From positions 620,001 to 684,000 of the forward strand of contig JACJYA010000003.1 of assembly GCA_020636315.1 (NCBI GenBank): 64,000 nt of DNA. Direction: 5' to 3'. The notes below the pieces were generated by a model, which was given only the letters and a program-made list of their open reading frames with translations, was not told where the DNA came from and ran no database searches. Position numbers and translations under genes: made by a program. This document shows positions 24,318 to 32,984 of this stretch, in pieces. The first letter of the stretch is position 1; the number at the start of each line of letters is the position of its first letter. This DNA comes from Lewinellaceae bacterium. Lineage in GTDB: Bacteria > Bacteroidota > Bacteroidia > Chitinophagales > Saprospiraceae.

Positions 24318-25001
24318 TTACTTCAAAACCCTTTCCAGCTCCGAAAACTGAACCTGAAAGGCCTTCGGCTCCGGGTCCATCACCTCCGGATACAACACCT
24401 TGTAAAACTCCAGATAGCCCGGGCCGATGACAAAAGTTTCCAAATCTTCGGGGGTAACCTCCACCTCCACCTTAAAACGAGCCCTGATCCTCTCCGATAA
24501 CCTTTTGGCAAGCAATTCCCGATAGTCTTTCCCCTCCTTAAAAAGGCTGCCCAAAGTAATTATTTCCCGGGCTTCGGGGCTGAAATTGACATTATAGAAA
24601 CGGTATTGCAAAGTTGAAGTGCCAGGCACGGCCCATTCGTACATCTGCCGGACACTTGTAACCAGGCTCGTATTCTGCACCAATTGAAATTCCGAACGCA
24701 TCACCCGGCCCTCCGTATGGAAATCCTGGATGAAAGTTGTAAATTCATTAATTGCTTTTTCCAGATTGGCCCGCACGGCATCATTAAATACTTCCTCACC
24801 CCGAATAGCTGGATACCTGATATCCAGGGTATAATGCAGTACGGTATCCTCCCGGCTGAAACCGATAGTGGTTATCTCAGGCCCCGGGCCTGCCTCCGCC
24901 GCGAGCAGCGGGCCGCTGCTCTCCGATTCGGTTTTTTCGTCGGAACGACAGGCGGAAACTGACAAAACCATAAGACAAACAAATAGAAAATTGATTCTCA
25001 T
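24318..25001 (-). CDS. Lipoprotein with DUF3298/DUF4163-like (RsiV/PdaC-type) domain
   Basis: 227 residues. The signal peptide MRINFLFVCLMVLSVSAC ends in a good lipobox (VSAC), so the protein should be lipid-anchored. The body fits the DUF4163-DUF3298 arrangement: an N-terminal beta segment with DIRYPAIRGEE, a helix (VFNDAVRANLEKAINEFTTFI), then YRFYNVNFSPEAREIITLGSLF and FVIGPGYLEFYKVLYP. This fold occurs in the extracellular part of RsiV and in the deacetylase PdaC, but no catalytic domain is present. Role unknown. It is convergent with the MarR gene and codirectional with the PQQ-type dehydrogenase gene. Confidence 0.7.
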   Translation of the reverse strand: MRINFLFVCLMVLSVSACRSDEKTESESSGPLLAAEAGPGPEITTIGFSREDTVLHYTLDIRYPAIRGEEVFNDAVRANLEKAINEFTTFIQDFHTEGRVMRSEFQLVQNTSLVTSVRQMYEWAVPGTSTLQYRFYNVNFSPEAREIITLGSLFKEGKDYRELLAKRLSERIRARFKVEVEVTPEDLETFVIGPGYLEFYKVLYPEVMDPEPKAFQVQFSELERVLK

Positions 25002-25038
25002 ATTCAGTCTTTTTTGCCAAAAATAAAGGTATTCCCCC

Positions 25039-26901
25039 CTATTGCTTTATTACTTTCCGCACTATTGTTTTCCCATTTCTCTCCACCCCAAACACATAAG
25101 TTCCGGAAGGCATTTCCGAAATACTGATCCATTTTTCCCATTGCCGGCTCACGTACTGCGTTTCTTCCAGCAAAAATTTCCCATCGGTTGTGGCCAGCCA
25201 GATACGCAATTCTCCGGGCTCCCTGACAGACAACCGGAGATCAAAACCTTCGCGGAAGGGGTTGGGCGCCAGGGCCAGTTTTTCCAGGCCCACCTCAGCT
25301 GCGGTGGCATTGACCACCAGCATAACTGTTTCAGAAGTGCGGGTGCAGCCATTGGCATCGGTGGCCTGAACAGCATAATCTCCATTTTCGAGTGCTATAT
25401 AGGAATCACTCACTGCTCCCTCGATAGGTTCGCCGTTCAGGAACCATTGGTAGGCGGCAAGGCCGGCGGGAGCGGAAAGCTGAGCGCCATCGGCCGAGAT
25501 CAGTTCTTCCGGAAAATCAGGCCCTACGACCTCAAAACCGGCCGAGGGTGCAGAATTGCACCCCTCCGGGCTGTCCGCCCAAAAGGCAACCGTATAGAGG
25601 CCGCCCTCTGTCGCCTGGTAGGTTTGGCTGCCGCCCAGCGCTACCAGGATGCCGTTCCGATACCAGGCATAATCGTGCCCCCCCGGAGCCGCAGTGGCCT
25701 CCAGCAGAGCCGGCTGATCAGGGCCGCAGGCCAATCCATCCCCGCTGACGGCCGGCGCATCCGGGGAATCACAGGGTGCGGTAAGGCGAAAGATATCGCC
25801 GTCGCTGATAGCCGCTACATACAGCTCGCCTCCCTTGTCCTCCCCAAAAGTCACGAACTGGTTGTTGGCCAGGTTGGCCAGCTCTGCTTCCTGCCACCCC
25901 CCCTGCCCGTCGGGCGACAATGACCAGAAACGGCCCGAACAATAATCGGTAAACAGGTAATAACCGTACATATCCGGATATTCGGAGCCCCGGTAAACAT
26001 ATCCTCCGGTAATGGAACAACCAATGCTGCTCGTATTCCGGTAGGTATGGACGGGAAAAGTATATTCGCCTGGGGACGAACATCCGTTGGGGTTGAATGA
26101 TTCCTGCCCCTCATAGCAGCGCCAGCCATAATTCTGGCCTCCGGCGCTTCCCGGCAATTGATGGTTGACCTCTTCCCAGGTATCCTGCCCGACATCGCCG
26201 ATCCACATCTCACCGGTCAGGCGGTCGAAGCTGAACCGCCAGGGGTTCCGCAGGCCGATGGCCCAGATCTCATCAAGAGTGAAGTCATCATCGGCGAAGG
26301 GGTTGTCTTCCGGTATGCTGTACGGGTTGCCATTATCGACATCGATGCGCAGCATTTTGCCCAACAGGTTCTGTCGGTTCTGCGCCCGGTTGCCCGGGTC
26401 ATTGGCCGAACCGCCGTCGCCCAGGCCGAAATAGAGGTAACCGTCGGGGCCGAAATTGAGGTCGCCGGCATTGTGGTTGCTGAAAGGCTGATCGACTTCC
26501 AGAAGGATTCGTTCGCTGTTTGGGTCCGCGCGGTTCGGATTATCAGGTAGAACACTGAACCGCGAGATGCGGGTGTCTCCGCTGTTGTTGGTGTAGTTGA
26601 CATAAAAATAACCGTTGCCGGCATAATCCGGGTGGAAAGCCAGGCCCAGCAAGCCCCGTTCACTAGCCTGCGAATTTACCCGGCTGTCAATATCCAGAAA
26701 GGGTTGAGCAAGGATCACTCCTCCACCGTCTATGATGCGGATGCGGCCGGCTTTTTCGACGATAAAAAGGCGCTCGTCACCGGCATGAGCAATATCAACC
26801 GGCAAATCAAAACCAGAGGCATACAATTCAAGGCTGAGGGCAGGCTGAGAAAAAATTGTCCGCCCGAAGAATAGAAAGGCCAATAAAAAAAGGGATCTCA
26901 T
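25039..26901 (-). CDS. PQQ-dependent sugar dehydrogenase-like secreted protein with Ig-like modules and T9SS tail
   Basis: 620 residues from the Met at 26901, which begins the signal peptide (MRSLFLLAFLFFGRTIFSQ); the frame continues 78 codons upstream without sense. Residues about 20-370 are a six-bladed glucose/sorbosone dehydrogenase propeller: GFDLPVDIAHAGDERLFIVE, QASERGLLGLAFHPDYAGNG, NHNAGDLNFGPDGYLYFGLG, GLRNPWRFSFDRLTGEMWIG, DVGQDTWEEVN. The His-Asn and Arg-Asn-Pro features are those used for PQQ and calcium. Two Ig/PKD-like modules follow (LLEATAAPGGHDYAWYRNG and AYQWFLNGEPIEGAV). The C-terminus is a T9SS sorting domain (LALAPNPFREGF ... GTYVFGVERNGKTIVRKV). It probably oxidises sugars or binds them at the surface. 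No PQQ biosynthesis gene is nearby. Confidence 0.87.
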   Translation of the reverse strand: MRSLFLLAFLFFGRTIFSQPALSLELYASGFDLPVDIAHAGDERLFIVEKAGRIRIIDGGGVILAQPFLDIDSRVNSQASERGLLGLAFHPDYAGNGYFYVNYTNNSGDTRISRFSVLPDNPNRADPNSERILLEVDQPFSNHNAGDLNFGPDGYLYFGLGDGGSANDPGNRAQNRQNLLGKMLRIDVDNGNPYSIPEDNPFADDDFTLDEIWAIGLRNPWRFSFDRLTGEMWIGDVGQDTWEEVNHQLPGSAGGQNYGWRCYEGQESFNPNGCSSPGEYTFPVHTYRNTSSIGCSITGGYVYRGSEYPDMYGYYLFTDYCSGRFWSLSPDGQGGWQEAELANLANNQFVTFGEDKGGELYVAAISDGDIFRLTAPCDSPDAPAVSGDGLACGPDQPALLEATAAPGGHDYAWYRNGILVALGGSQTYQATEGGLYTVAFWADSPEGCNSAPSAGFEVVGPDFPEELISADGAQLSAPAGLAAYQWFLNGEPIEGAVSDSYIALENGDYAVQATDANGCTRTSETVMLVVNATAAEVGLEKLALAPNPFREGFDLRLSVREPGELRIWLATTDGKFLLEETQYVSRQWEKWISISEMPSGTYVFGVERNGKTIVRKVIKQ

Positions 26902-26998
26902 CGTTTTTTGAGCGGCAATATACCCAAAAGGAAAATGAAATCCCATCGGCTTTTTGTCAGCAGGATGCCAGCAATCCAAAAGCCTTTTCAGCCCATCC

Positions 26999-27029
26999 TT
27001 GGTGAAGCCGATGCGAGTAGCTAACTTTA
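26999..27029 (+). promoter_or_regulatory. Promoter for the 27053 gene (TTGG-N19-TAACTTTA)
   Basis: TTGG at 26999-27002 and TAACTTTA at 27022-27029 are spaced by 19 bases, the spacing expected for the TTTG/TAnnTTTG promoters of this phylum; one mismatch at the last position. Transcription would start about 20 bases before the ATG. Confidence 0.55.
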
Positions 27030-27052
27030 AGCCGACTTTATAAAGCAAAACT

Positions 27053-27949
27053 ATGATAGCCAAAAAGATCTTTTTTTGTTTTCTGGCGCTGTGCTTCAGC
27101 CTGAGTGCAATGGCCCAGCTTCCGCGCACCAACATCTACCTCTTTGACCTCACCCAGGGAGATGACGGCGGGCTCGCCTTCACCAGGCCCCGCTTCCTGA
27201 CGGAATTCAACCGCAACGGATACAACGGTGACCCTTCCTTCTTCAGCAATACCGAATTGTACATTTCGGTAAAAAGGCCGGGAGAAACGCAAACCGACCT
27301 TTTCCGGCTAGACCTGGAAAGGAACGCCAAACAACGGGTTACGGAGACTCCTGAAAGCGAATTCGCTCCTGAGCGGATGCCGGAATACTATACTTTTTCC
27401 GCCATCCGGGTTGAGCAGCAAGGGAGGGACAGTGTTTACCGCCTCTGGGAATTCCCCATTAACCAACTGGTTGACGGAAAGCCGATCTTCAAATACCTGA
27501 ATGGCATCAAAGCCTATTTCTGGCTCAACAGCCAGGAAATAGTAGTGTATAAAGAAGAAGACCCCAGCACGCTTTCCATTGTCAACACCTCCAACGACAA
27601 GATCTCGACCATTGCCACCAACGTCGGCCACGTCTTTACCCGTTTGCCCAACGGCAACCTGGCTTACGTTCAGAAAAGCCGCTACGACGACTGGAAGATC
27701 ATGGAAAAAAACCTCTACCGCCGGAATGAACCCGCCCGCACCCTTATCGAAACCCTGCCCGGCGCCGAGCATTTTTCCGTCCTGCCCGACGGCACCATGC
27801 TCATGGGGAAAGGCAGCAAGCTTTATAAGTACAACAAGTTCATAGACGATACCTGGACAGAAGCCGTCGATCTGCGTTTTTATGAGATCCGCAACATTTA
27901 CGACCTGGTGGTAAGCCCCGATTTCAAACTCGCCATTGTGGCGGATTAG
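27053..27949 (+). CDS. Secreted TolB/WD40-like beta-propeller protein
   Basis: 298 residues with a signal peptide (MIAKKIFFCFLALCFSLSAMAQ). Mature sequence reads as successive propeller blades: IYLFDLTQGDDGGLAFTRPR, PSFFSNTELYISVKRPGE, TDLFRLDLERNAKQRVTETP, EFAPERMPEYYTFSAIRVEQ, HFSVLPDGTMLMGKGSKLY. The pattern (sum-up phrase, kxxrlTxt, then E-x-x-P) is that of TolB/PD40 repeats. No protease or amidohydrolase domain is attached, so it is a stand-alone propeller whose partner is unknown. It diverges from the PQQ-type gene and is closed by a very strong hairpin. Confidence 0.75.
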   Translation: MIAKKIFFCFLALCFSLSAMAQLPRTNIYLFDLTQGDDGGLAFTRPRFLTEFNRNGYNGDPSFFSNTELYISVKRPGETQTDLFRLDLERNAKQRVTETPESEFAPERMPEYYTFSAIRVEQQGRDSVYRLWEFPINQLVDGKPIFKYLNGIKAYFWLNSQEIVVYKEEDPSTLSIVNTSNDKISTIATNVGHVFTRLPNGNLAYVQKSRYDDWKIMEKNLYRRNEPARTLIETLPGAEHFSVLPDGTMLMGKGSKLYKYNKFIDDTWTEAVDLRFYEIRNIYDLVVSPDFKLAIVAD

Positions 27950-27954
27950 AATCA

Positions 27955-28017
27955 GGCAATTCGGTTTCCGGCTAACACCGGCTTGCAGGTGCAGGTATAA
28001 CCGGAAACCGAATTGCC
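27955..28017 (+). terminator. 17-bp stem hairpin after the propeller gene
   Basis: GGCAATTCGGTTTCCGG (27955-27971) and CCGGAAACCGAATTGCC (28001-28017) are perfectly complementary with a 29-base loop, starting six bases after the stop codon. No T-run follows, so it may be a 3'-end stabiliser or a transcription barrier rather than a classical terminator. Confidence 0.6.
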
Positions 28018-28064
28018 CTCTTGTGGCAGTGAGCCCGGGGGCCAGAACAAAACTCTGATGTTTT

Positions 28065-28676
28065 ATGGTACGACAATTGGCTCTCGTGCTCTGTTTTCTT
28101 GCCCCGGCTGCCCTGTTACCCGCCCAGAACAGCCAAAATTACGCCAGGGAAATCAGGTTGCACCGCAGGCATTACAAGAAGGAATTTCTTAAAGAAGAGC
28201 GCTCTCCCCTGGATAAAAAAGGTGTTAAAAAGCTGCGCTTTTTCCCTCCTGACGAAAGTTACCGGGTTATATGCACCTTTGAGCGGACGCCTGAGGCCAG
28301 GCCTTTCGATATGGCCACCTACAGCGGCATAACCAAGCCTTATGTGCAGTACGGCACCGCAACCTTCACACTTAATGGCCGTCAGCTTCAACTGGGCGTT
28401 TATCAGAGCCTCCGCCTGCGGGAAATTCCCATGTACCGGGATTACCTGTTCATCCCTTTTAAAGACCTCTCCAACGGAGAGGCCACCTACGGAGGAGGCC
28501 GGTATATGGATATCCGTATGGATGACATCAAAAACGGAGAGCTCATGCTCGACTTTAACAAAGCGTATAATCCATACTGTGCCTATAGTGATGGCTACAA
28601 CTGCCCGGTCCCGCCGGTGGAAAACCACCTGGAAACAGAGGTCAATGCCGGGGAGAAGAGCTTTGGGGGGCATTAA
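28065..28676 (+). CDS. Secreted DUF1684 protein
   Basis: 203 residues with signal peptide MVRQLALVLCFLAPAALLPAQ. The body matches what I know of DUF1684: an early KKEFLKEERSPLD segment, FFPPDESYRVICTFER, a YGTATFTLNGRQLQLGVYQS strand pair, YRDYLFIPFKDLSNGEATYGGGRYMD and the diagnostic end LDFNKAYNPYCAYSDGYNCP followed by PP.EN. The conserved Cys pair and the Asn/Tyr-rich motif define the family; its biochemical role is unknown. It starts about 50 bases after the hairpin of the preceding gene, so it probably has its own promoter. Confidence 0.85.
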   Translation: MVRQLALVLCFLAPAALLPAQNSQNYAREIRLHRRHYKKEFLKEERSPLDKKGVKKLRFFPPDESYRVICTFERTPEARPFDMATYSGITKPYVQYGTATFTLNGRQLQLGVYQSLRLREIPMYRDYLFIPFKDLSNGEATYGGGRYMDIRMDDIKNGELMLDFNKAYNPYCAYSDGYNCPVPPVENHLETEVNAGEKSFGGH

Positions 28677-28755
28677 GAAAAGCGAGCGGGGAAAAGTGTG
28701 TCAGTGTATCAGTTATCCCTAAAAACCCGGTGCCCCCACAAATGCACGAATTACC

Positions 28756-29478
28756 TCACTGAAAAAAGATGGCCTGCACCACCTCTTCCCTCCTGCTGCG
28801 GCTGATGGGTATCCTGTATTCTCCGATCTCAAGCATATTCCCATTCAGAGATTGCACTTTATTCCGGGCGACGATGTAGGATTTGTGGACCCGCAGGAAA
28901 TTATCGGGAGGCAGTAATTCTTCCAGGTTTTTCAGGCTTTCCAGGGTGACGTGGCGGGCGTCCCGGCAGACGAAACGGACATACTCTTTAAGCCCTTCGA
29001 TAAAGAGGATATCATCAAAGTGGACTTTGACTACTTTGCCATCCACCTTAATAGAGAAAAAATCGCGGCTCTGTTTAGGGAGCACCAGTTCAGGCTTTTC
29101 CAAAAAGCGGCCTCTGTGGGCCAGTTGTTCTTTGGCCTTATTGACTCCCTGCAGGAAACGCTCAAAGGAGAAAGGTTTGAGCAGGTAATCCACAGCGTTC
29201 AGGCCGAAGGCTTCGACCGCATAATCCGAATAGGCGGTGGTGAAGATGGCCAGCGGAGGATTTTTAAGGGTGCGCAGGAGGCTGTTTCCACTCAGCGTCG
29301 GCATCTGAATATCCAGGAACATCAGGTCAACCCGTTGCTGGTTCAGAATCTCCAGGGCTTTGATGGGCGATTTGGCCTTGCCCACTACTTCCAGCTCCGG
29401 CACTTTGTTGATGAAGGTTTCCAGGAGGTTTAACGCAAGATACTCATCATCCACCAACAATGTTTTTATCGCATTCAT
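28756..29478 (-). CDS. LytTR-family response regulator
   Basis: 240 residues. Receiver domain 1-120: acidic pocket Asp10-Asp11, phosphoacceptor Asp56 in MFLDIQMP, Thr80/81 and Lys101 in YLLKPF. The C-terminal LytTR DNA-binding domain (about 140-238) has FFSIKVDGKVVKVHFDDILF, YVRFVC, LEELLPPDNFLRVHKSYIVA and IPISRSRREEV. This type binds direct-repeat operators about one helical turn apart. Its ATG overlaps the stop of the sensor gene (29475-29478, ATGA), so the two are translationally coupled. Likely targets are unknown; the divergent lipoprotein gene at 30758 and the inverted repeat between them are candidates. Confidence 0.95.
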   Translation of the reverse strand: MNAIKTLLVDDEYLALNLLETFINKVPELEVVGKAKSPIKALEILNQQRVDLMFLDIQMPTLSGNSLLRTLKNPPLAIFTTAYSDYAVEAFGLNAVDYLLKPFSFERFLQGVNKAKEQLAHRGRFLEKPELVLPKQSRDFFSIKVDGKVVKVHFDDILFIEGLKEYVRFVCRDARHVTLESLKNLEELLPPDNFLRVHKSYIVARNKVQSLNGNMLEIGEYRIPISRSRREEVVQAIFFQ

Positions 29479-30536
29479 AAGGCAGGAGTTTTCACAGGTT
29501 CGGATATTTCAAGAGGCAATTCCAGGCAGACCCGGAACAATTGCTTTTCTTCCTTTATCTCCAGCCGGTAATTGTTCCCGTATTTCAGGCCAAGCCGTCG
29601 GCGAATATTGCTCAACCCCACCCCTCCCACCCTGTCCTTCTGCAGTTGCCCCTCATCGCGGCTATTTACAGCCTGAAAAGTAAGCATCCCGCTATCCACA
29701 GACAGGTTAATCCGCACAAAAGCTTCCTCATTGGTATCGAAATCACAATGCTTAAAACAATTCTCGGCCAGTGGAATGAAGATCATTGGTTCTACTCTGA
29801 TCCCCTGCAGTTCTCCCTCGTCTTCGAAGCTTATGTTTAGCGGCGTTTCGCTCCGCATCCGGAACAAATCTATGTATTCGCGGATCTGCCGGGCTTCTCG
29901 CTCTAATTCCACTTGTTCCTCACGCCCGTCATAAACCACGTATCGAAGGAGGTTTGACAGGCGGAGGACCATTTCCGGGGCCTTATCAGATTTGGCCACT
30001 GCCAGAGCATAGATGTTGTTCAGCGTGTTGAACAGGAAATGAGGGTTAATCTGCGCACGCAGGAACTGCAGCTGGGCTTCCTGCTGATCCCGGATGGTAG
30101 CCATGTGCCGTTGTTCATTTTCATAGCGGTTCTCCAGTATCTGATAAAACGTGCTGACCACCAGCACCGAGAGGTTGGTCACAATAGCTCCGAGGCGCCA
30201 GCTCACCTCTTCACTGGTAAGGAGCAGTTCCTGCTGGATCTCCGGAAACATCAGGTTGGCCCGCACCCGCAAAAAGGCCATGCTGCCCAGCAGCAAAAGA
30301 TTGGCTACTACAAAGGGCAGGTAGTTGCGGTGCTCCAGGTAACGGTTCACCAGATAAAGGTTCAAATAAAAGATAAACATCATCGGCAAAACATTGGCAA
30401 GCCCCCGAAGCAGGCTCAGTTCCACCGACAAAAAGCGCCCGAAGATGATGGCGTAAACCATCACAAAGCTGGCCCAGATACCTACGTGTATCCACAGTTT
30501 CAGGCTTCGGTTGTCGTTCAATTTCCGGAAAACCAT
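29475..30536 (-). CDS. LytS/YehU-type sensor histidine kinase
   Basis: 353 residues. Four N-terminal transmembrane segments (about residues 14-34, 43-66, 74-90 and 115-133) with short loops and no large extracellular sensor. The His_kinase domain has the phosphoacceptor His166 in QINPHFLFNTLNNIYALA, followed by LRLSNLLRYVVYD. The ATPase part has PLAENCFKHC (N-box, with Cys instead of the usual Gly after His) and GVGLSNIRRRL (G-box). It partners the LytTR regulator with which it overlaps by four bases. The signal is unknown; the membrane-embedded sensor suggests a membrane or cell-wall cue. Confidence 0.92.
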   Translation of the reverse strand: MVFRKLNDNRSLKLWIHVGIWASFVMVYAIIFGRFLSVELSLLRGLANVLPMMFIFYLNLYLVNRYLEHRNYLPFVVANLLLLGSMAFLRVRANLMFPEIQQELLLTSEEVSWRLGAIVTNLSVLVVSTFYQILENRYENEQRHMATIRDQQEAQLQFLRAQINPHFLFNTLNNIYALAVAKSDKAPEMVLRLSNLLRYVVYDGREEQVELEREARQIREYIDLFRMRSETPLNISFEDEGELQGIRVEPMIFIPLAENCFKHCDFDTNEEAFVRINLSVDSGMLTFQAVNSRDEGQLQKDRVGGVGLSNIRRRLGLKYGNNYRLEIKEEKQLFRVCLELPLEISEPVKTPAL

Positions 30537-30577
30537 AGACGCAAAACTACGATATATGCCGAATTCCCGCCAATTCC

Positions 30578-30673
30578 TTCAACCAATGGCCTGAATTGGC
30601 CAATGAATGGTTGGTTAGTTCCCAACTCGATCAACCCTAACAACTCATTGAAACCTCACTCCCATTGGTTGAA
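30578..30673. promoter_or_regulatory. Operator-like inverted repeat between the sensor kinase and the lipoprotein gene
   Basis: TTCAACCAATGG (30578-30589) and CCATTGGTTGAA (30662-30673) are exact inverses 72 bases apart; related CAATGAATGGTTGG and TTGAAACC stretches lie between. The divergent promoters of both genes must lie in this 220-base gap, so the site could be an operator. LytTR regulators normally use direct repeats, which makes the assignment tentative. Confidence 0.4.
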
Positions 30674-30757
30674 AAAATTTCGCCCCTTCTCTCCTACCCT
30701 GCACTTTTGCCTCCGTCAACCAGAATTATTAACCACAAAATTCAAAACACTGAAACC

Positions 30758-31516
30758 ATGAGAACTGACACATTCCAGATGGCCTCCTTCTTTCGCCTTT
30801 TCACCTTCATCCTTGTCATGATGGCCCTGGGCCTGTCTGCCTGCAACAAGGACGCCGGCGACAACATCCAACCCGATTCCCAGATAACGGAAGAGGAGGC
30901 GGCAGCAGTAGTTGAAGGAGCAGTAACAGCACGCACCCAGGGCCTTGGAGCAGAACTGGAAGACGCCCTTTACCTGGCAGATGAATATGCCGAAAAAAGC
31001 GGCGAAGGCGGCCCCTGCGGAGAGCCTTTCGACTCCACCCTCACCTATTCGATCGATACTGCCGGACTGGCGGCCGACTACACCGTTAACTGGTCCTGGG
31101 TAGTCAGCTGCAACAACCTGAACATTCCCGTCGCCATCAACTATGAAAGGTCAACCTCCGGAAATTACGAAACCGCACGCATGATTTCCAGCGACGATGC
31201 CAACAGTACCTGGGCCATTTCCAACCTCATCCAGGGGGAGAACTACGTTTTGGATGGCGCCTACTCCCGCCAGGGCAGCCAGCAATCCAAAGTGCGCAAT
31301 CAATACAGTTTCTCCTCCACTCTTTTGATAGAAGCAGATAACCTCAATATCGATAAGGGCACCCGGCGCATACAGAGCGGTATTGCCGGGTTCACCCTGA
31401 CCGTAACCGGCCCGGGAAACAATACCCAGTCTTTTGAGGGGGATATTGTCTTCAACGGAGACGGAAGCGCCACCATCATCATCAACGGCAATTCTTACAC
31501 CGTGGGCCTCTATTGA
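30758..31516 (+). CDS. Lipoprotein of unknown function
   Basis: 252 residues from the Met at 30758 (MRTDTFQMASFF); the open frame reaches further upstream, but without a signal. The lipoprotein signal ends LGLSACNKD, a good lipobox. After a Glu/Asp/Ala-rich linker, two Cys occur in GGPCGEPFDSTLTYS and WSWVVSCNNLNIP. The remainder is beta-rich and Thr/Ser/Asn-heavy (NWSWVVS, ANSTWAISNLIQG, GFTLTVTGPGNN, DGSATIIINGNSYTV), like a lipocalin-type or surface adhesin-like barrel. I recognise no family. It diverges from the LytS/LytTR pair and is a candidate regulated gene. Confidence 0.75.
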   Translation: MRTDTFQMASFFRLFTFILVMMALGLSACNKDAGDNIQPDSQITEEEAAAVVEGAVTARTQGLGAELEDALYLADEYAEKSGEGGPCGEPFDSTLTYSIDTAGLAADYTVNWSWVVSCNNLNIPVAINYERSTSGNYETARMISSDDANSTWAISNLIQGENYVLDGAYSRQGSQQSKVRNQYSFSSTLLIEADNLNIDKGTRRIQSGIAGFTLTVTGPGNNTQSFEGDIVFNGDGSATIIINGNSYTVGLY

Positions 31517-31638
31517 TCTTTATTCGAACCGGGCTATGGGCCATCCATTGCCCCGGCAAGGTGCGATGAACGGGGCTTTGCTGCCCGTTCATCGCCTCCA
31601 TAATCCATTTTGAATATTCCGATAAAACCATCACAACT

Positions 31639-32433
31639 ATGTATTTTCTTATAGAAAAATTCGGTTTAGCCACGGGTTGGCTATTTGCTTCTCTGGCCAT
31701 TTTCCTTCGCTATGCTTTTTTTGCCGGCCTGGCCTTCACCTTTTTTTATTTGCTGAAGAGAAATGCCTTTTCCATGGCCAGGATACAGGAGAAATTTCCA
31801 AAGGCCAGCCATATTATCAGTGAGATCCGGCATTCCGGCATTACAGCGCTCATTTTTGCCTTGATGGGAGTGGGATTGCACCTCCTCCGGGAAGCTGGTT
31901 ATACCTCCATATATACCGATATCCACAAATATGGATGGGGGTATCTGCTCTTCTCTTTTGTTCTGCTGCTGTTCCTGCACGATACCTACTTTTACTGGGC
32001 CCACCGGCTGATGCACCACCGAAAATTGTTCCGCTTCTTCCACCGGGTTCATCATCTTTCCCACAATCCGACGCCCTGGGCTTCGCTTTCCTTCCATCCG
32101 CTGGAGGCAGTGGCCGAGGTAGCTGTCGTGCCCATCATGGCCCTTATAGCCCCCTTTCACCCCCTGGTTTTGATCGCCTTCGCCACCTGGTCACTCGCCT
32201 GGAACATAATAGGCCATCTCGGTTATGAGCTTTTCCCGAAAGGCTTCGTACACCACCCTCTTTTCCGCTGGTTCAACACTTCCACCCACCACAATATGCA
32301 CCACCAGCGCTCGGGTTGCAACTATGGCCTGTACTTCAACTTCTGGGACACCTGGATGGACACCAACCACCCCGAGTACCGGCAGACATTTGATCGGATT
32401 AAGGGCAGGAAGGAGGGGGTGATTTTTGATTAG
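31639..32433 (+). CDS. Sterol desaturase / fatty acid hydroxylase superfamily protein
   Basis: 264 residues, an integral membrane di-iron protein. Histidine clusters: HDTYFYWAHRLMHH (H114, H122, H126, H127), HRVHH (H135-H139), and THHNMHH (H217-H222). Transmembrane segments lie at about 10-38, 66-85, 100-118 and 160-192. The family hydroxylates or desaturates lipid chains such as fatty acids, sphingolipids, carotenoids or sterols, using oxygen and an electron donor; the substrate cannot be assigned. The last codons and the stop lie inside a 7-bp repeat tract, so the C-terminal VIFD may be repeat-encoded. Confidence 0.9.
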   Translation: MYFLIEKFGLATGWLFASLAIFLRYAFFAGLAFTFFYLLKRNAFSMARIQEKFPKASHIISEIRHSGITALIFALMGVGLHLLREAGYTSIYTDIHKYGWGYLLFSFVLLLFLHDTYFYWAHRLMHHRKLFRFFHRVHHLSHNPTPWASLSFHPLEAVAEVAVVPIMALIAPFHPLVLIAFATWSLAWNIIGHLGYELFPKGFVHHPLFRWFNTSTHHNMHHQRSGCNYGLYFNFWDTWMDTNHPEYRQTFDRIKGRKEGVIFD

Positions 32434-32462
32434 GGATTTTTGATTTTTGACGTGTGATTTTT
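32421..32462. repeat. 7-bp repeat tract (GATTTTT) containing the desaturase stop codon
   Basis: Six heptads: GATTTTT, GATTAGG, GATTTTT, GATTTTT, GACGTGT, GATTTTT. The TAG at 32431-32433 sits in the second unit, so the repeat starts inside the coding sequence and continues downstream. Confidence 0.8.
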
Positions 32463-32480
32463 CAAATTAACGGTATTCGG

Positions 32481-32849
32481 ATGAAACTTTTCATTCAAAT
32501 CATTCCACTACTATTCCTGAATATTACAGCAATTCAGGGGCAATCTACTTCTGAATACGGAACCCCGGAAGAACGGGCGGCACGTATAACGGACAGGATG
32601 AAGGAGGGCCTCTCACTCGAAAACAGCCAGAAAAAAGAAATTTACACACTGAACCTGAAATATGCCCAACGCATCCAGGAAGAAGTTATCGATACGGGTA
32701 TGAACAAGCTGTCAGCCTATTTTCGGATACGAAAGATCAATGCCGAAAAGGAAAAAGAACTGCTCCCAATGTTAGATGACACCCAAAAAGAACAATATGA
32801 ACAGATGAAATCGGAGGCCGTAAAGGAGTTACTGGCTCGTTTTTTCTGA
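32481..32849 (+). CDS. Small periplasmic protein, Spy/CpxP-like helical
   Basis: 122 residues from the Met at 32481 with a signal peptide (MKLFIQIIPLLFLNITAIQG). The mature part is strongly helical and charged: GTPEERAARITDRMKEGLSL, ENSQKKEIYTLNLKYAQRI, and an end with MLDDTQKEQYEQMKSEAVKEL. The pattern (RAxxxTDxMKxxLxLxxxQ ... ML.D.QKEQYE) resembles the LTxxQ/DUF4890 type of Bacteroidota periplasmic proteins related to Spy and CpxP, which act as chaperones or metal/stress sensors. The resemblance is by pattern only. Confidence 0.65.
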   Translation: MKLFIQIIPLLFLNITAIQGQSTSEYGTPEERAARITDRMKEGLSLENSQKKEIYTLNLKYAQRIQEEVIDTGMNKLSAYFRIRKINAEKEKELLPMLDDTQKEQYEQMKSEAVKELLARFF

Positions 32850-32984
32850 TTTTCCATGCTCGTGATGTTAAGGTTAATTTAAAATCAGCTTTAGGTGGCC
32901 TGCCTCATTGTTTTCCTTTCGGAAAGCGGATAATTTAAGCGCTGATAAAGGAGGTTTCTCCATTATTTCACGAAACCAGAAGCC

